A stretch of 64,000 nt of DNA from NCBI GenBank assembly GCA_032719365.1, contig CM064871.1, forward strand, positions 61,330,416 to 61,394,415, read 5' to 3'. Under the pieces are notes generated by a model. The model was not told where the DNA came from and did not search any database. It was given only the letters and a program-made list of their open reading frames with translations. A program made the translations under genes and the position numbers. The stretch comes from Prinsepia uniflora. Its lineage: Eukaryota; Streptophyta; Magnoliopsida; Rosales; Rosaceae. Positions within the stretch are counted from its first letter, which is position 1. The number at the start of each line of letters is the position of its first letter. This document shows positions 13,194 to 25,402 of this stretch, one piece after another.

Positions 13194-13522
13194 AGCCACT
13201 CACGGCGGCGCGTGACGGCGCCTGGGCACGAATCTCGAGGTGAGGTCAACATGACTTTTATCCTATACAATGTAACGAACATTTTAGCGTTGGTTTCGTG
13301 TCGATCGGATCCCGTTTCAATATTGTTCGGGATGTCCGAAGGTTTTAAATCCAGTTTAAAAATACTTAAAAATTCGGGAAAATTACGGGACTTGAATAGG
13401 ATGTTAATGATGAGGTTAGTAATCCTCTAATGTGATTTGGACAGGATTGGGAGTTCCGGTGATAGTGGTGTGGCCCGGGAAGGCCTATGGCACGTATATC
13501 GAGGCGCTCGGTTAAACGGTCT

Positions 13523-14531
13523 GTGAGTGGACATTGGTTTCATAAATTCGATGCATGCATAACTGTTTTATGATTGTTATAATTATGATTAAATGATTTA
13601 CTTTGGATATCGGTGAATTTAAAGTGATTTCACGTATTTCGAGGTGAATTACGTATTTACACGTAAACCGAGATTTTCTGGATTTTCACCGATTTCCATA
13701 AATATGGTTGAATATGAGTTCATGAAACGGTTACGAACTTGAATAAAGTAAAATCGGGCCAGGAGCCCAGTTGAACTATGAAATCGGGCCAGGGGCCTAG
13801 TTGATTTCTACATGTGATTGCGGGTCGGGGACCCTAAAATGGAATTGAATAAATGTTTTCTGGTTTACATTTTATATATGTTCACATGCTGGAATCAATA
13901 AATGGTTTTGATGATATTTCGGTTATGGCACGTTTCACGGTAATTGGGCATGAGACCCGTTTGATGAAACGTACCGATCGGTTCGGATTTTACCTATGTA
14001 TACCTATATGTTTTGCATGTGGATATCAATAAAATGTATTTAGTACTGCACTGTATAAATCCTTCCATATTATATTGTCTCCTCCGGATGAGGTACCCCG
14101 GAGAGGTCACGGACATCTAGTACGTCCAGCGTCTATGACGCTAAGCATCGGGGATGCTGTACCCGAACGGGGTTCGGGGATTGAACTCGGAAATTGAGAC
14201 CCGAGTGGCACGCGTAGCCTTGTGATTGTGACCTTATTGACGTCAGGGACGTCAGACATCAGGGATGTCGGATTGGAGTGTATAGTGCAGTGGCTAAAAT
14301 AATGGTTATGGTTTATATTATATGCCTTATGGTTCATATTACTGGATTTATGAAATAACTCTTGGATTTACTTTTGGAAATTGAAACTATGCTTTGGTTT
14401 CCGGGTTAAGGCCCTAATGGTTATTTCTAAATAAATATGGGATTATTGGTTTTGGTGCATGCATATGATTTTACTGAGGGGCATAAATATAAATGTTTTA
14501 AGCAGACTTGTTTATTTTCGTCCACTCACAG
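13523..14531 (+). other. Variable cassette of LTR F bounded by GTGAGTGGAC / GTCCACTCAC
   Basis: A 10-bp perfect inverted repeat (13523-13532 and 14520-14529) encloses about 1 kb; just inside are TGCATGCAT words on both sides (13553 and 14458). The first arm reads as a splice donor (GTGAGT) and the second ends CACAG, a splice acceptor. Equivalent cassettes are at 38890-40107 (I), 10292-11048 (C), 43318-44715 (J), 1189-2057 (A, minus), 40507-41431 (H, minus) and 63102 onward (M). The final AG is present in F, I and L but AT in A and C, so splicing is not assured. Confidence 0.6.
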
Positions 14532-15202
14532 CTTTTGTTTTCAATGCCCTTCAGGTTGATTCCGGATACGACTGCAGCAGAGACTTGAGCATCGCACACC
14601 TCCTCCATCGATCCTTACGCACTCTGGAAGCCCGTTTGGGCAATGGCAATCGATTATCCCTTGTCTGAAGCCTCTTGTCAGACGGGAGCACGTCACATTC
14701 CACGGTAATCCCGGGGGGATTGGGATGGGTCGTGTCACCTAACACCGGGCCCAATGCGGGATGCCACGTGGAAGCATATCCACTCTCGATTTACTTAACA
14801 CGTGTCCGCACGTAAATCGAGAAGCATTCGTCCCACATCGGAACTTTGGGAATTGAACATCCCACCTACCTATACATAAATGGTACACATTTCCCAATAG
14901 AGGTAACTAAGTTTTACTATTACAATTACTCTACCGAACTTACAATTTACTGTTTCCTCTTACGAACAAAGTAACTAACTTGATCGTCGGAGAGCCTTAG
15001 GCCGGCACCACACCGGTGCCCATACTAACGGAGACCCGCGTTCCACTTAAGTTTACAGGTCACAAGAGGGACACGCGTCATTTGGTGATTGGGCAACGAG
15101 TACTCGACAGTTGGAAACCTGACTAAGGTTGCCCACGCTCAACCAGACCGAGTTACGACTCATCCACAAGTTACACCGAGAAACAGCTCTTCGTCACCGA
15201 AC

Positions 15203-18200
15203 ATGCAAGGCGAACACGACCTCGGTGAAATCACACCCGGGCAAGGCCCCAGAACGAGGGGAGAACCCTCTCCCAACTTCTTGCAGATAATCGAGAAACT
15301 CCAGAGCGACATGGCCGAGGTAAAAGCTAGGGGCGCCCAGGCCGAGTCGAGGTGTCAGGTGCTCGACGATCGATACACTGAGGTGGCCGAACAGCTACGG
15401 GTCGCACAGGTAGAACTCGCTTCCCACCGAGCACGCGTCGGTAGCGCTGAGGCCGACAAGGTAGTGGCCGAATGCGCGGAGCGTGCCGAGAAGAATCGCC
15501 GACTGGCGGAAAAAGGAAAGGAACATGCAGTCGCCGAGCCGCGGAAGGGAAGGCATGGGGACACCGAGCCGAGCAAGAAACCGGATCAGATGTTGGTCAT
15601 CCCCGGCAACCAACCCGGTGACACTAGGATCTACCGGGACGCTCGAGACGCCCTCAGCGAGGGAGGGCGGAACCGATCGGTCAACGAACAACCTTCACGC
15701 CGACCTGGCCCTCGGTCGGAGGTGGGAAGGGGAGACCACCACCGAGGAAACGTAACCGCTCGGTGGTCCCGCCCAAATGTCAGCCACAGGACCTTCGTGA
15801 CCGGGGATCCTATCCCCATCACCGACTCGTCCATGGAAGCCGAGAGCACGGCCAAGTCCGCTCGGCATCTTGGCACCAGGACCAACCGCTCGGACGAGGG
15901 GAGGCAAACGTCGAGGTCCCCTCGCAGCGACACCGAGCGGTCAACCCACCTCGGCCTCCCGCTCCCTCCTCGCCCTGAACCAACCTGCCGAAGGAGCACC
16001 GAGCGGTTAGGGCAGGCTGGGCGGCAGAACGACAAGCCTCAGGAACGATCCCGCCTGCGGGACACCGAGCGGTCTAGGCCGTTCGGTGAAAATGCAAGTA
16101 TATGCCGGAGCATACCCAAACAGGGGTACACCGAGCGGTCACGGCAGGTTGGTCATAGAAGGAGTGAATCACAGAGCCCGCCAAGCGGAGGTGGCACCGA
16201 CCGGCCTTATAGGGCCGACCGCGACCAAGCATCCAGGGATAAACACCAATCCAAGACCGACTCACTCGTCCAGCACCTCATGGACCGAGTCCGGACGCTT
16301 GAGGCCGGGACAGCCCAGGAAGCGAGACCAGCCTGGTCAAAAACCAGCCCGGCCCCCTTCACAGAAAGAATCAACCAGTTCAGGATCAACCACGAGATTA
16401 AACCCCTGAAAATTCACCTTTACAACGGAAAGGACGACCCGTGGAATCATCTGAACAACTTCTACTCGGCCATCGCCCTCAAGAACCTCGCCGATGAGGA
16501 ACAGTGCCTCATCTTCAGTTCCACGCTAACCGAGGCAGCGATCAATTGGTTCTACAAGTTGGAATCTTGGTCCATCGACTCTTTCGAGCAGCTCACCTCC
16601 ACCTTCATGAACCAGTTCATGATACAAACCGACCGCCTGTCCTGGGCCGAGGACCTCTTCCAGCTCAAACAAGGTGAAAATGAGTCGCTGCAGCGATATG
16701 CAGCGAGATTCAGTCATGAATACTCTCGGTGCGCGGAAACGGACGATCGAGCAGCTTTTACGGCCTTCAAGGGCGGCCTCCGAGACTCCCCATTCAGGTA
16801 CGCAGCTCACACCCAAGGTTGGAAAACTTATAACGAAATAATGAAACAGGCGGCGATCCACGCCAAGGCTGAGGCACTAACCCAAAAGTCCAACGCTGCC
16901 AATGCCTACCAACCCCCACGGGCCGACTCGGTGAAAACATACCCACCGAGCGTCCCGGAACAGCAGGGCCCGGCACAGCGTCCGCAGGAGCAGGGGCAAC
17001 AGAGCTATGGGGGAAAACGGAAAGACTACCCCCACAGCAACAATCTGTACAGCCCTGGGAAGAAGGGTAAGAACCCGAGTCACCAGGAAAGACAGCAGGG
17101 GGAGCGGTCAAACAACGGGGAAAAACGGGTCCCTCGCTCCAAGTACGAGACTTACACCATTCTTAATACCCCCTACGAGAATGTCCTCCTCAATGTGGAA
17201 CATATGATCCCGAAGTCTACTTGGGTACCAGCGAAGGGCAAGCTTGGCAAAGACACGGGAATTTATTGCCAATACCACAAATACAATGGCCATAGCATTG
17301 ACCAATGCGTTGCATTCCGGGATCTGGTGGAGGCTCTGGCCCGAGATGGGAAGATCAACCAATTTCTTCAACACGCTCCACCTCCACCTCGCAACCCACA
17401 GATCAACACGATCTCCGGAGGACCGTCAATCTCTTACCCGCTCACTTCCAACCAGGCAAAGAAGAACTTTCTACGGGCCACCAAACAGAATCAGCAGCTC
17501 TTCAGCATAGAGGAGGGAAGAGCCAAGAAAACAAATCGACTCGGTTGGGAGCCGATCACATTCTCCGAGGAGGAGGAGCGCGGGATCATCTACCCTCACG
17601 ACGACCCCATTTTCGTTATGGCGGAGATATCTAACTTCGACGTACAACGGGTAATGGTCGACACTGGGAGCTCGGTGAACATCCTTTTCATGCGAGCTTT
17701 CAAGCAATTGGGCATCCCAGAAGCAAGTCTGGACCGCTCACCCACGCCGCTCTTTGGCTTCACGGGGGACTCCATTGTCCCGCATGGAACGGTCACTCTC
17801 CCCCTCTCCCTCGGAACACACCCACGGAGGGAAACCGTACTGGCACCTTTCTTGGTGGTAGACTGCCCCGCGGCCTACAACGCCATTCTCGGGCGGGGAA
17901 TACTCAACCAGATAAGGGCAGTCGTCTCCACCCACCTACTACTGGTAAAGTTCCCAACCCCTATGGGGATCGGTCAAGTCAAAGGAGACCAAATGGCTGC
18001 AAGGGCCTGCAATTCTGCCACCCTCATCCAACCTCCGAAAGAAACCATGGCAGTATCAGAGTCCGCGTTCGAGGCCGACCCCGTGAGCCCTCAGGACGCA
18101 CAGAAAATCCGGGCCGAACCAATCGAAGATCCTCGGGACCATTCCGCAACACCCCATCCACAACCCATTGAGGATGTCGAAGAGATAGTACTCTCCCACG

Positions 18201-19864
18201 ACTTTGCGGACCGGAAGGTAAAGATTGGGACAACTCTTTCGCCCGACCTGCGCTCACAACTGATCCGGTTTTTGAGGGACAACTCTGAGGTCTTTGCCTG
18301 GTCGTACGCCGACATGCCCGGCATCTCCACCGACGTGATCTGCCACCGGCTCAGTATCGATCCTACCTACAAACCTGTCGAACAGAAACGCCGCCTCTAC
18401 GATGCTGAGAGGACCGAGGCTATGAAGGCAGAGATCATCAAGCTCAGCACCATCCACTTTGTCCGGAAGGCCGTCTATGCTGTCCGGGTTGCCAATGTTG
18501 TACTCGTCAAAAAACCCTCGGGAGCGTGGCGAATGTGCATTGATTTTACTGACCTTAACAAGGCCTGCCCCAAGGACAGTTTTCCTTTGCCCAAGATTGA
18601 CCAACTGGTCGACGCCACGGCAGGACATTGGCTCCTGAGTTTTATGGATGCGTACTCGGGCTACAACCAAATCTTTATGCATCCGGCAGATCAGATCCAC
18701 ACAACCTTCCGGACGGATCAGGGGTTATACTGTTACAATGTCATGCCTTTCGGACTCAAAAACGCCGGGGCCACTTACCAGCGCCTAGTGAACTTCATGT
18801 TCGCCGACCAGATTGGGAAAACCATGGAGGTTTACATCGACGACATGCTCGTCAAGAGTAAATCGGCTAACCTCCACATCCCCAATCTCTCGCGAATGTT
18901 CGACGGCCTCAAACGGTATCGAATGAGGTTAAATCCGGCGAAGTGCGTGTTCGGAGTCAGCTCTGGGAAATTTCTGGGTTTCATGATTAGCCAGAGGGGC
19001 ATCGAGGCCAACCCGGAAAAAATCAAGGCCCTGGTCGATATGGAGCCCCCACAAACCCAGAAAGAAGTGCAAAGCTTAACGGGCCGAGTCGCAGCCCTTA
19101 CACGCATCATCTCCAAGGCCACGGACAGGTGTGTGCCTTTCTTCAAGGCCCTAAAGGGCAGGTCCAAACACATCACCTGGACCGAGGAATGCACCAAGGC
19201 CTTCACTGAACTTAAGGAATACATGGGAAAAGCGCCGCTGCTAGCAAGACCAGACACCGGGGAAACCCTTTACATGTATCTATCTGTCTCCGCTTCTGCC
19301 ACAAGTTCAGTTTTGGTCAAGCGTAGGGACGGCGCCGAACATCCGGTGTATTACGTCAGCAAGGCTCTGCAGGACGCCGAGACAAGATACTCTGACTTAG
19401 AGAAGCTCGCTTTCGCCCTCATCATGTCCGCCCGGAAGCTCAGGCCATACTTCCAGGCTCATTCTATCATCGTCTTAAACGAAAGACCACTCCGGCAAGT
19501 ACTTCAGAAGCCCGAAACTTCGGGCCGCTTACTGAAATGGGCAATAGAACTCAGCGAGTTCGACATCACTTTCATTCCCCGCACTGCCGAGAAAGGACAG
19601 GCCATGGCGGACTTTATCTCTGAGTTCTCCTACGTCCCGGCAGCGGCCGCAACTGAGGTCCCACCATCTTCCCCTCTGTCCATAACACATACCTTGGACG
19701 AAGAGAACCCCCCACTCGACCCCACTCGGCCAACCTGGCTCCTTTATGTCGACGGGTCGGCTTGCCACAATGGGTCGGGAGCCGGACTTGTCCTTACCAC
19801 ACCGGACAAGGTCCGGATGGAGTATGCCCTTCGTTTCCAATTCAAGGCCTCCAACAATGCCGCC
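15203..19864 (+). pseudogene. Element E gag-protease-RT-RNase H frame (Tat-type gypsy), broken at its 3' end
   Basis: The first ATG in the open frame is at 15203; the frame is open upstream to about 15089 but that stretch lies at the LTR edge. Gag: a charged N-terminal half with coiled-coil-like segments and TERS/ACCGAGCGGT repeats (15930-16140), then a retrotransposon Gag capsid segment (about 16400-16770) and a short Cys/His cluster (CQYHKYNGHSIDQC, 17267-17308). The protease has VMVDTGSSVN near 17650-17680. RT has the motif VYIDDM at about 18829-18846 and FGLKNAGATYQR at 18748-18783. The first RNase H (about 19260-19490) lacks the usual acidic start (LYMYLSVSASATSSVLV), as known for Tat elements. 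The second RNase H starts LYVDGSACHNGSGAG at 19742-19786. One C is missing at 19864/19865, shifting the frame inside the second RNase H. Confidence 0.92.
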
Positions 19865-21444
19865 AGTATGAGGCCCTCCTTGCAGGGCTCCGCCTCGCTA
19901 AAACCATGGAGGCAGAACAGCTCAAGATCTTCAGCGATTCACAGCTCATCGTCAACCAGATCAACAACGCCTATGAGGCGAAAGACTCTTCCATGGCAGC
20001 ATACAGAGCACTGGCAAAGACCCTTCTATGTAGTTTCCGTAGCTATGCTATCACTCGGATTCCACGCTCCGAAAACAGCCATGCTGACGCTCTGGCCCGG
20101 CTCGCATCCTCCCTCGATGAGAAGTAGAGTCGAAGTGTGCTGATCAAAATTCTGGATCAACCCAGTACACAATGCTCGACGGTCTACGCCGTCAACACTA
20201 ATGGCACGTGGATGGCCCCACTGATTAGATTCCTCGCAGATGGAACTCTTCCTTCTGACAAGATCGAGGCCAAAAAGGTCCGGAGATGGGCAGCCCGCTA
20301 TACACTCATCAACGACCAACTCTACAAACGGGGTTTCACTTTGCCCCTCTTGAAGTGTCTCGTCCCGGAGGCAGGCAGAGCCGTTCTCGAGGAAATCCAC
20401 GCCGGTATTTGCGGGAATCATTCTGGACCACGGTCATTGGCCCACAAGGCTTTCCGGCAAGGTTTCTATTGGCCAACCATGCACGGAGACGCGGCCGAGC
20501 TGACCAAGCGGTGCGATAAATGTCAACGGTTCGCCCCTCTCTTCCACCTACCTCTAGAAAACCTCACACCAATGGTCAGCCCCTGGCCCTTCTCGCAGTG
20601 GGGACTTGATTTGATTGGGAAAATGCCGGCAGGAAAGGGCAAGACAGAGTATGCGGTGGTAGCGATGGATTACTTCACAAAGTGGGTTGAGGCGAAAGCT
20701 TTGGCTTCTATCACCACGGCCCAGATCGAAACGTTCGTCTTCCAGAACATTATCTGCCGTTTCAGTCTCCCCCACACAATCGTCACGGATAATGGGAAGC
20801 AATTCGACAACGCACGCTTCCGTGCCTTTTGTGACAGACACAACATCCGCCTTTGCTTCGCCTCACCAGCTCACCCTCAGTCCAACGGCCAAGTTGAGGC
20901 CATAAACAAGATCATCAAGCATACACTGAAAACGCAGCTGGACGAGGCCAAGGGCAAGTGGTCTGAAATTCTCCCAAACGCACTCTGGTCATATCGGACA
21001 TCCTACCACACATCTACGAATGAAACCCCCTTCTCGCTAACTTTTGGAACGAAAGCAGTCATTCCCGCTGAACTAAGCGAAACTTCTTACCGAGTGTCGT
21101 CCTATGAGCCTGAACAAAACAACCGTCAGATCGCACTCAGTCTAGACCTCATCGAGGAACACAGGGAGCAGGCCAACCTCAGAAACATCGCCTGCAAGCA
21201 GCGGCTTTGCAACTACCATAACGCCAGAGTCAAACATCGGGGTTTTCAGGAAGGCGACTGGGTCCTTCGAAAAGTCAGCCTTGCCACCAAGGATAGCTCA
21301 GCAGGGACTCTCGGCCCCAATTGGGAGGGTCCATATCGGGTTACCAGAATCTGCCGGCCCGGAACTTACGAACTGGAAGACCCAGATGGGCGAAGACTGG
21401 GCCACCCATGGAATGCCGATCATTTGAAGAAATACTACATTTAA
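19865..21444 (+). pseudogene. Element E: rest of archaeal-type RNase H and integrase
   Basis: After the frameshift the other frame continues the RNase H with QYEALLAGL (catalytic Glu), IFSDSQL (Asp) and ENSHADALARLAS (Asp). An in-frame TAG at 20125-20127 then separates it from the integrase, open 20137-21444. The integrase has the HHCC zinc finger (HAGICGNH near 20398 to CDKCQRF near 20512-20532) and the D, D, E residues in WGLDLIG (about 20599), VTDNGKQFD (about 20782) and GQVEAINK (about 20889). The C-terminal end DHLKKYYI lacks a chromodomain. Apart from the missing base and the TAG the region is well kept, so decay is recent. Confidence 0.9.
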
Positions 21445-21540
21445 GGCTGTATTTTTTCATTCTTATGACTTGCTGTACTTTACCCGTTTTTGCACCAGTT
21501 ATTTATAAACTCTTCCATTTCTCTAGCCTTTGTAACATAC

Positions 21541-22216
21541 CATTACGACTCAAACATACGAGTCGGGGTTCGGCCTTACTCGGCTTACACCCCAACACTT
21601 GCTATTTTGACTCAAACATTAGAGTCGGTGTACAGCCCTACTCGGCTTGCACTACCATTACGACTCAAACATAAGAGTCAGGGTTCGGTCTTACTCGGCC
21701 TACACCCCAACACTTGCTATCTTGACTCAAACATTAGAGTCGGTGTACAGCCCTACTCGGTTTGCACTACCATTACGACTCAAACATACGAGTCGGGGTT
21801 CGGTCTTACTCGGCCTACACCCCAACACTTGCTATTTTGACTCAAACATTAGAGTTGGTGTACAGCCCTACTCGGCTTGCACTACCATTACGACTCAAAC
21901 ATACGAGTCGGGGTTCGGTCTTACTCGGCCTACACCCCAACACTTGCTATCTTGACTCAAACATTAGAGTCGGTGTACAGCCCTACTCGGTTTGCACTAC
22001 CATTACGACTCAAACATACGAGTCGGGGTTCGGTCTTACCCGGCCTACACCCCAACACTTGCTATCTTGACTCAAACTATCGAGTCGGTGTACAACCCTA
22101 CTCGGCTTGCACCACCATTACGACTCAAACATGCGAGTCGGGGTTCGATCTTACTCGGCCTACACCCCAACACTTGCCATTTCTAGACTCGAACATTAGA
22201 GTCGATGTACAGCCTC
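21541..22216 (+). repeat. Tandem array, 115-bp units (two half-units of about 57 bp), downstream of pol in E
   Basis: About six units start near 21541, 21656, 21771, 21886, 22001 and 22116. Each unit has two related halves, one with ACTCAAACATACGAGTCGGGG and one with ACTCAAACATTAGAGTCGG, each ending in a CTACTCGGC..CAC word. The ACTC..GAGT arms in each half can pair. Because 115 is not a multiple of three and the unit has few stops, overlapping open frames arise; these are not genes. Confidence 0.92.
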
Positions 22217-22319
22217 ACTCGGCCTACACCAACACTCAGAAAAACGGAAATCGAAGGATAACTCGGTCTACAATTTTTGATCCAGAAGAGTCTATTTTCA
22301 TTCAGAATGTGCAGACCTA

Positions 22320-24952
22320 TTATGCTCGGCCTGCAAGAGCTTTACAAAACTCGACCTCTCGGTCGTCCCCACTATTAACAAAAAAAAACACAAACAAAAA
22401 CAAAGAGGGGGAGAAACACAAGCATCCTACACTAGCTCTTCCACCTGGCTGCTCGGCTTGCTGAGCTCCCTCCACCTCTGGCTCAGGCTCCTTTTGCGGC
22501 TCCACCTGGTCGGCTTCCGGCTGGTCACTCGGCTGGGCACCCTCCTCATCCTCCTCCCCCGACTCATCCTCAAACATGTCGGCAGTAATGTCCTGACCGA
22601 GCCAGGGGGTCTTCACGGTCAGTCCAGGATTATGCAGGAAGAGGTTGCGGAAGAACTCTGCTCGCACTCGGCGGCATACTCGTTCTTCAGCTGGTCAAAC
22701 TCCTCCGAAGCCTTGAACTCCGCCACCGCATTTTTCCCCACCTCTTCCAGGTCGGCCTCTCTCGCTGTCTTCACCCGACAGAGCTCCTTCCAGTGCTTTA
22801 GCCTGTCCTTCTCCTTGGCCTCCACCTCGATCTTCAACTGATCTCTAGAAGCCAGGGCCTCCTGAGTCTTCCACCTCTCGGTTTCCAACTTTCGAGTAAG
22901 GTCGGCCGCCTCTTTCATCGCCCGCTCGGCTTCCTGAAGTGCTTCAGCCGCTCCTTCTCCCGCCGAGCAGACGCCACCCTCCTCTGGCTGTTCCCAAACT
23001 GGAGGTACACCTCACCGAGAGCCTGCACATGACAACCGTTAGCAACTCACTCGGCCTAACATACCACACTTGAAACATACGAAAAACTTACATTGCTCAG
23101 TAGCAGCAGGGCCTTCTCCATCCTCTGACCAGACGACCGTCATTGCACCTCGGCCAGCTCTTCCAAGGGCGTCGAAGCCCCCTGACAGACCCCATTCAGC
23201 AACGGCACCATTTTCCTCGGGCAGCAGAGGGTTGTCTCGGCACTGGATCCCTCGCCGATCGCCTCCCCGTTGGTGAACACACCGAGATTCACATCTCCTC
23301 TCCTCTGGAGCATCTCCAGGATCCTCGCATCCAACCGAGGGGGGGACGGTGGAGGATTGAACTCGGGTACCGGCATCGACCTCTTGCCGCCAATTGCTTC
23401 CTGTGCCAACAGGATCGTCTCGGCCTCTTTTCTCACCTTCGTCCGCCTTGGGTCGGGGGAGAGTACTCGGTCTCCTTCGACTGTGCTCCGCTTCCGCTTT
23501 GGCGACTTGGGTCGAGGGCTGGGGGGCCTCGGTTTTGAGGATTGGCCCTGCTGTGCTCGGCTGGAATTCCCAGGCTGCTTCTTCTCGGCTCGCTCCTTTT
23601 TCTTCTTTAGCAGCAGCTCCAAGCGCTCGGCCGCCTTGGATAGGGAAGCAGATTCTCCGGAGCCTTTGTCTGCCTTCATTCTCAGTTGCTCACAATCCTT
23701 GTAAATCCGGCTGCCGAGGTGGTAGGGGACTACAACACCGAGACACAGGTCAGATATAAGAAAACAAATAGCAAACCAACAACAAAAACAGACTTACCCT
23801 CGTCGGTGTCGATGAGGCCGGCCTTGTACTGAAACCCAGGTAGCCGAAGTATTCGTCGGTTCCGATTCAACTCGTCCAAGATCTCCCTTACTCGGTGAAC
23901 GACCGCTTTCTTTTCTGGTGATATTTCTTCTTCTGGGAACAAACCTGCACACCGAGAAATGATCAGCTACAACACTATTACTTAGCATACAACATATCAA
24001 CATTCACATGAAGGGGCGGCCTATGCTACAACTATCAACCTTGGGTCTGGAATTTGGACGGTATCGGGGGTCCCTCGGTGTTCCCCTCCCAGTTCCCACC
24101 GACCAGGCAAAACTTCGTCTTGTACGATTTTTGGGAGGTTGGTATGTCCAGAATGAACTCCCCCCGTTTGCTCTTCTTACGGTGACGGACGAAGACCCAC
24201 CCGGTACTCTGCTGCTAGAACCCGAACTCGTACAGGTACATCAGTTGGGCATAGGTCGGCTCTGGCTGCTCGGCCCATCTGAAGGCCGTGTAGAGTGAGC
24301 ATAGCACAATCCACACGTTTGGATTGAGCTGACCGAGTGCCACCCCCATCTTCTTCACCATCCTCCGCAGCCAGGGGTGAAGGGGCAGCCTTACCCCGTG
24401 GTGCATCAGCTCGGTATAGAACAATGCCATACCGGCTGGGGGGTTGCTCGGTCTTTCCTCTCTAGTCGGTAACCTTGTCGTCACCGAGTCGGGAACGCCA
24501 AACTCAATCCTCATTTTCATCAGGCCCTTCTCGGTCTCCTTGTTCACCATTTCGTCCATGGTGAAGGCCGCCCTCTCAATCGGCACGGCTTCCGGGACCG
24601 ACTCGTCCCCGGCCGTTTTCACTTTGTTCAGCCGAACCGTGCCCTTATCACGGCCGTGGGTCAGCTTCAACGCTCGGTGCACCCCCACCTTTACTATCGT
24701 TTCAGCATCTGCCAGCAGATTGCCGCTACCCGACCTACCCGTCGGCCCAGCCCCAGAACCCGTGTTCGTGGTCCTACCGGACGACTCGGATGTACTGTAC
24801 ACCGACTCTACCCTTTTTTGTACCTCCGCCAAGGAGGCCTCGTCCTCACTCCCTGAGATGGGAGTGAGCACCTCCACACTACTATCTGACGACTCACCAC
24901 CCTGTGAGTCGTAGCATTTACCCTCAGCTACCGAGTCACTTTCGACCGACAT
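22320..24952 (-). pseudogene. Antisense gene of element E: Transposase_28-like plus coiled-coil protein, four exons
   Basis: The gene is read on the minus strand. Coding exons 24952-24040, 23944-23798, 23729-23092 and 23022-22320 are joined by introns of 95, 68 and 69 bp with GT..AG ends; the frame is continuous across all three. The protein (about 800 aa) has an acidic Ser-rich N-terminus, then a segment with FYTELMHHGVRLPLHPWLRR and VALGQLNPNVW (24375-24280), resembling the plant domain named 'putative gypsy type transposon' (PF04195, from memory). A Lys/Arg-rich stretch (SPRPKSPKRKR) looks like a nuclear signal, a long Glu/Lys-rich coiled coil follows, and the C-terminus is acidic. Defects: TAG at 24215-24217, TGA at 23140-23142 and frameshifts near 22945 and 22665. 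Antisense extra ORFs are known in the Tat lineage (for example maize Grande); the function is unknown. Confidence 0.8.
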
Positions 24953-25263
24953 CTACAAAAGAAAAAAAACAAAAACAGAAAAACAGAACTCAGCCGGCCG
25001 ACTCGTTCCTATGAAGATCTGACCACAACCTTCACCACGTTCATGGCCAGTTCTTCACACCCTCCCACTTTTAATCGACAAAACTGAACTTGGACAAGTG
25101 CTTACCTTGTTTTTCACGGAGGACCGTAGGTCGGAAATCGGAAAACACCGTACGCACCGCCGTCAAAAGCTCGTCGGAAATCGCCTCTTTGGTTGGACAG
25201 AATTTCCCCAATTCTCTCAAAAACACAAGTGAGGAAATCGGTGAAGAGCTCCCCATATTTATA
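24953..25263 (-). promoter_or_regulatory. TATA box and 5' UTR intron of the antisense gene
   Basis: On the minus strand TATAAATA lies at 25263-25256, about 300 bp before the ATG at 24952. A donor AAG/GTAAGC at 25105 and a pyrimidine-rich acceptor TTTTCTTTTGTAG ending at 24953 define a likely 153-bp 5' UTR intron ending exactly at the start codon. This is the layout of an independent RNA polymerase II gene rather than a readthrough frame. Confidence 0.65.
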
Positions 25264-25402
25264 GCAATTGATGCACAGACTACGAAGCGTCACTCCCCTC
25301 AGTGACAGACACATGTTGCAACCAAACATTCTGACCGGACACGTGTCAACCATCTGTCCGAGGAAGCCCAACCGTCTTCCTACAGGTCGACACCGACTTC
25401 CG

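Larger units (their letters stand above)
11847..14737 (+). mobile_element. Solo LTR 'F' of the TGTAAC family inside the 5' LTR of E
   Basis: The copy is 2891 bp from TGTAACGACCCGTCCCG to GGGATGGGTCGTGTCA with perfect CCTAA duplications (11842-11846 / 14738-14742). It is the innermost and youngest layer of the copia-D-E-F stack. It shows the paired CGTGACGT/ACGTCACG block (12018-12041), hairpin (13175-13193) and cassette 13523-14531, bounded by GTGAGTGGAC and GTCCACTCACAG. No gene is recognised in its open frames. Confidence 0.96.
11752..15116 (+). repeat. 5' LTR of gypsy element E, interrupted by solo LTR F
   Basis: Two parts, 11752-11846 and 14743-15116, together match the 3' LTR at 25867-26334. 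The LTR starts TGTTAAC and contains an imperfect palindrome CTCGATTTACTTAACACGTG / CACGTAAATCGAG near 14783-14823, whose ACGTG cores resemble G-box/ABRE-type sites. F is inserted after CCTAA, which is duplicated. No clear tRNA primer site is seen after the LTR. Confidence 0.88.

Noticed and set aside
21490..22464. Series of overlapping frames giving YDSNIRVGVRSYSAYTPTL-like repeats
   Set aside because: They are the tandem array read in successive frames; 115 bp is not a multiple of three, so the 'protein' repeats are a by-product.
23143..24914. Plus-strand frames opposite the antisense gene
   Set aside because: They mirror the GC-rich coding strand; the minus strand has matched introns, a TATA box and a recognisable domain, while the plus strand has none.
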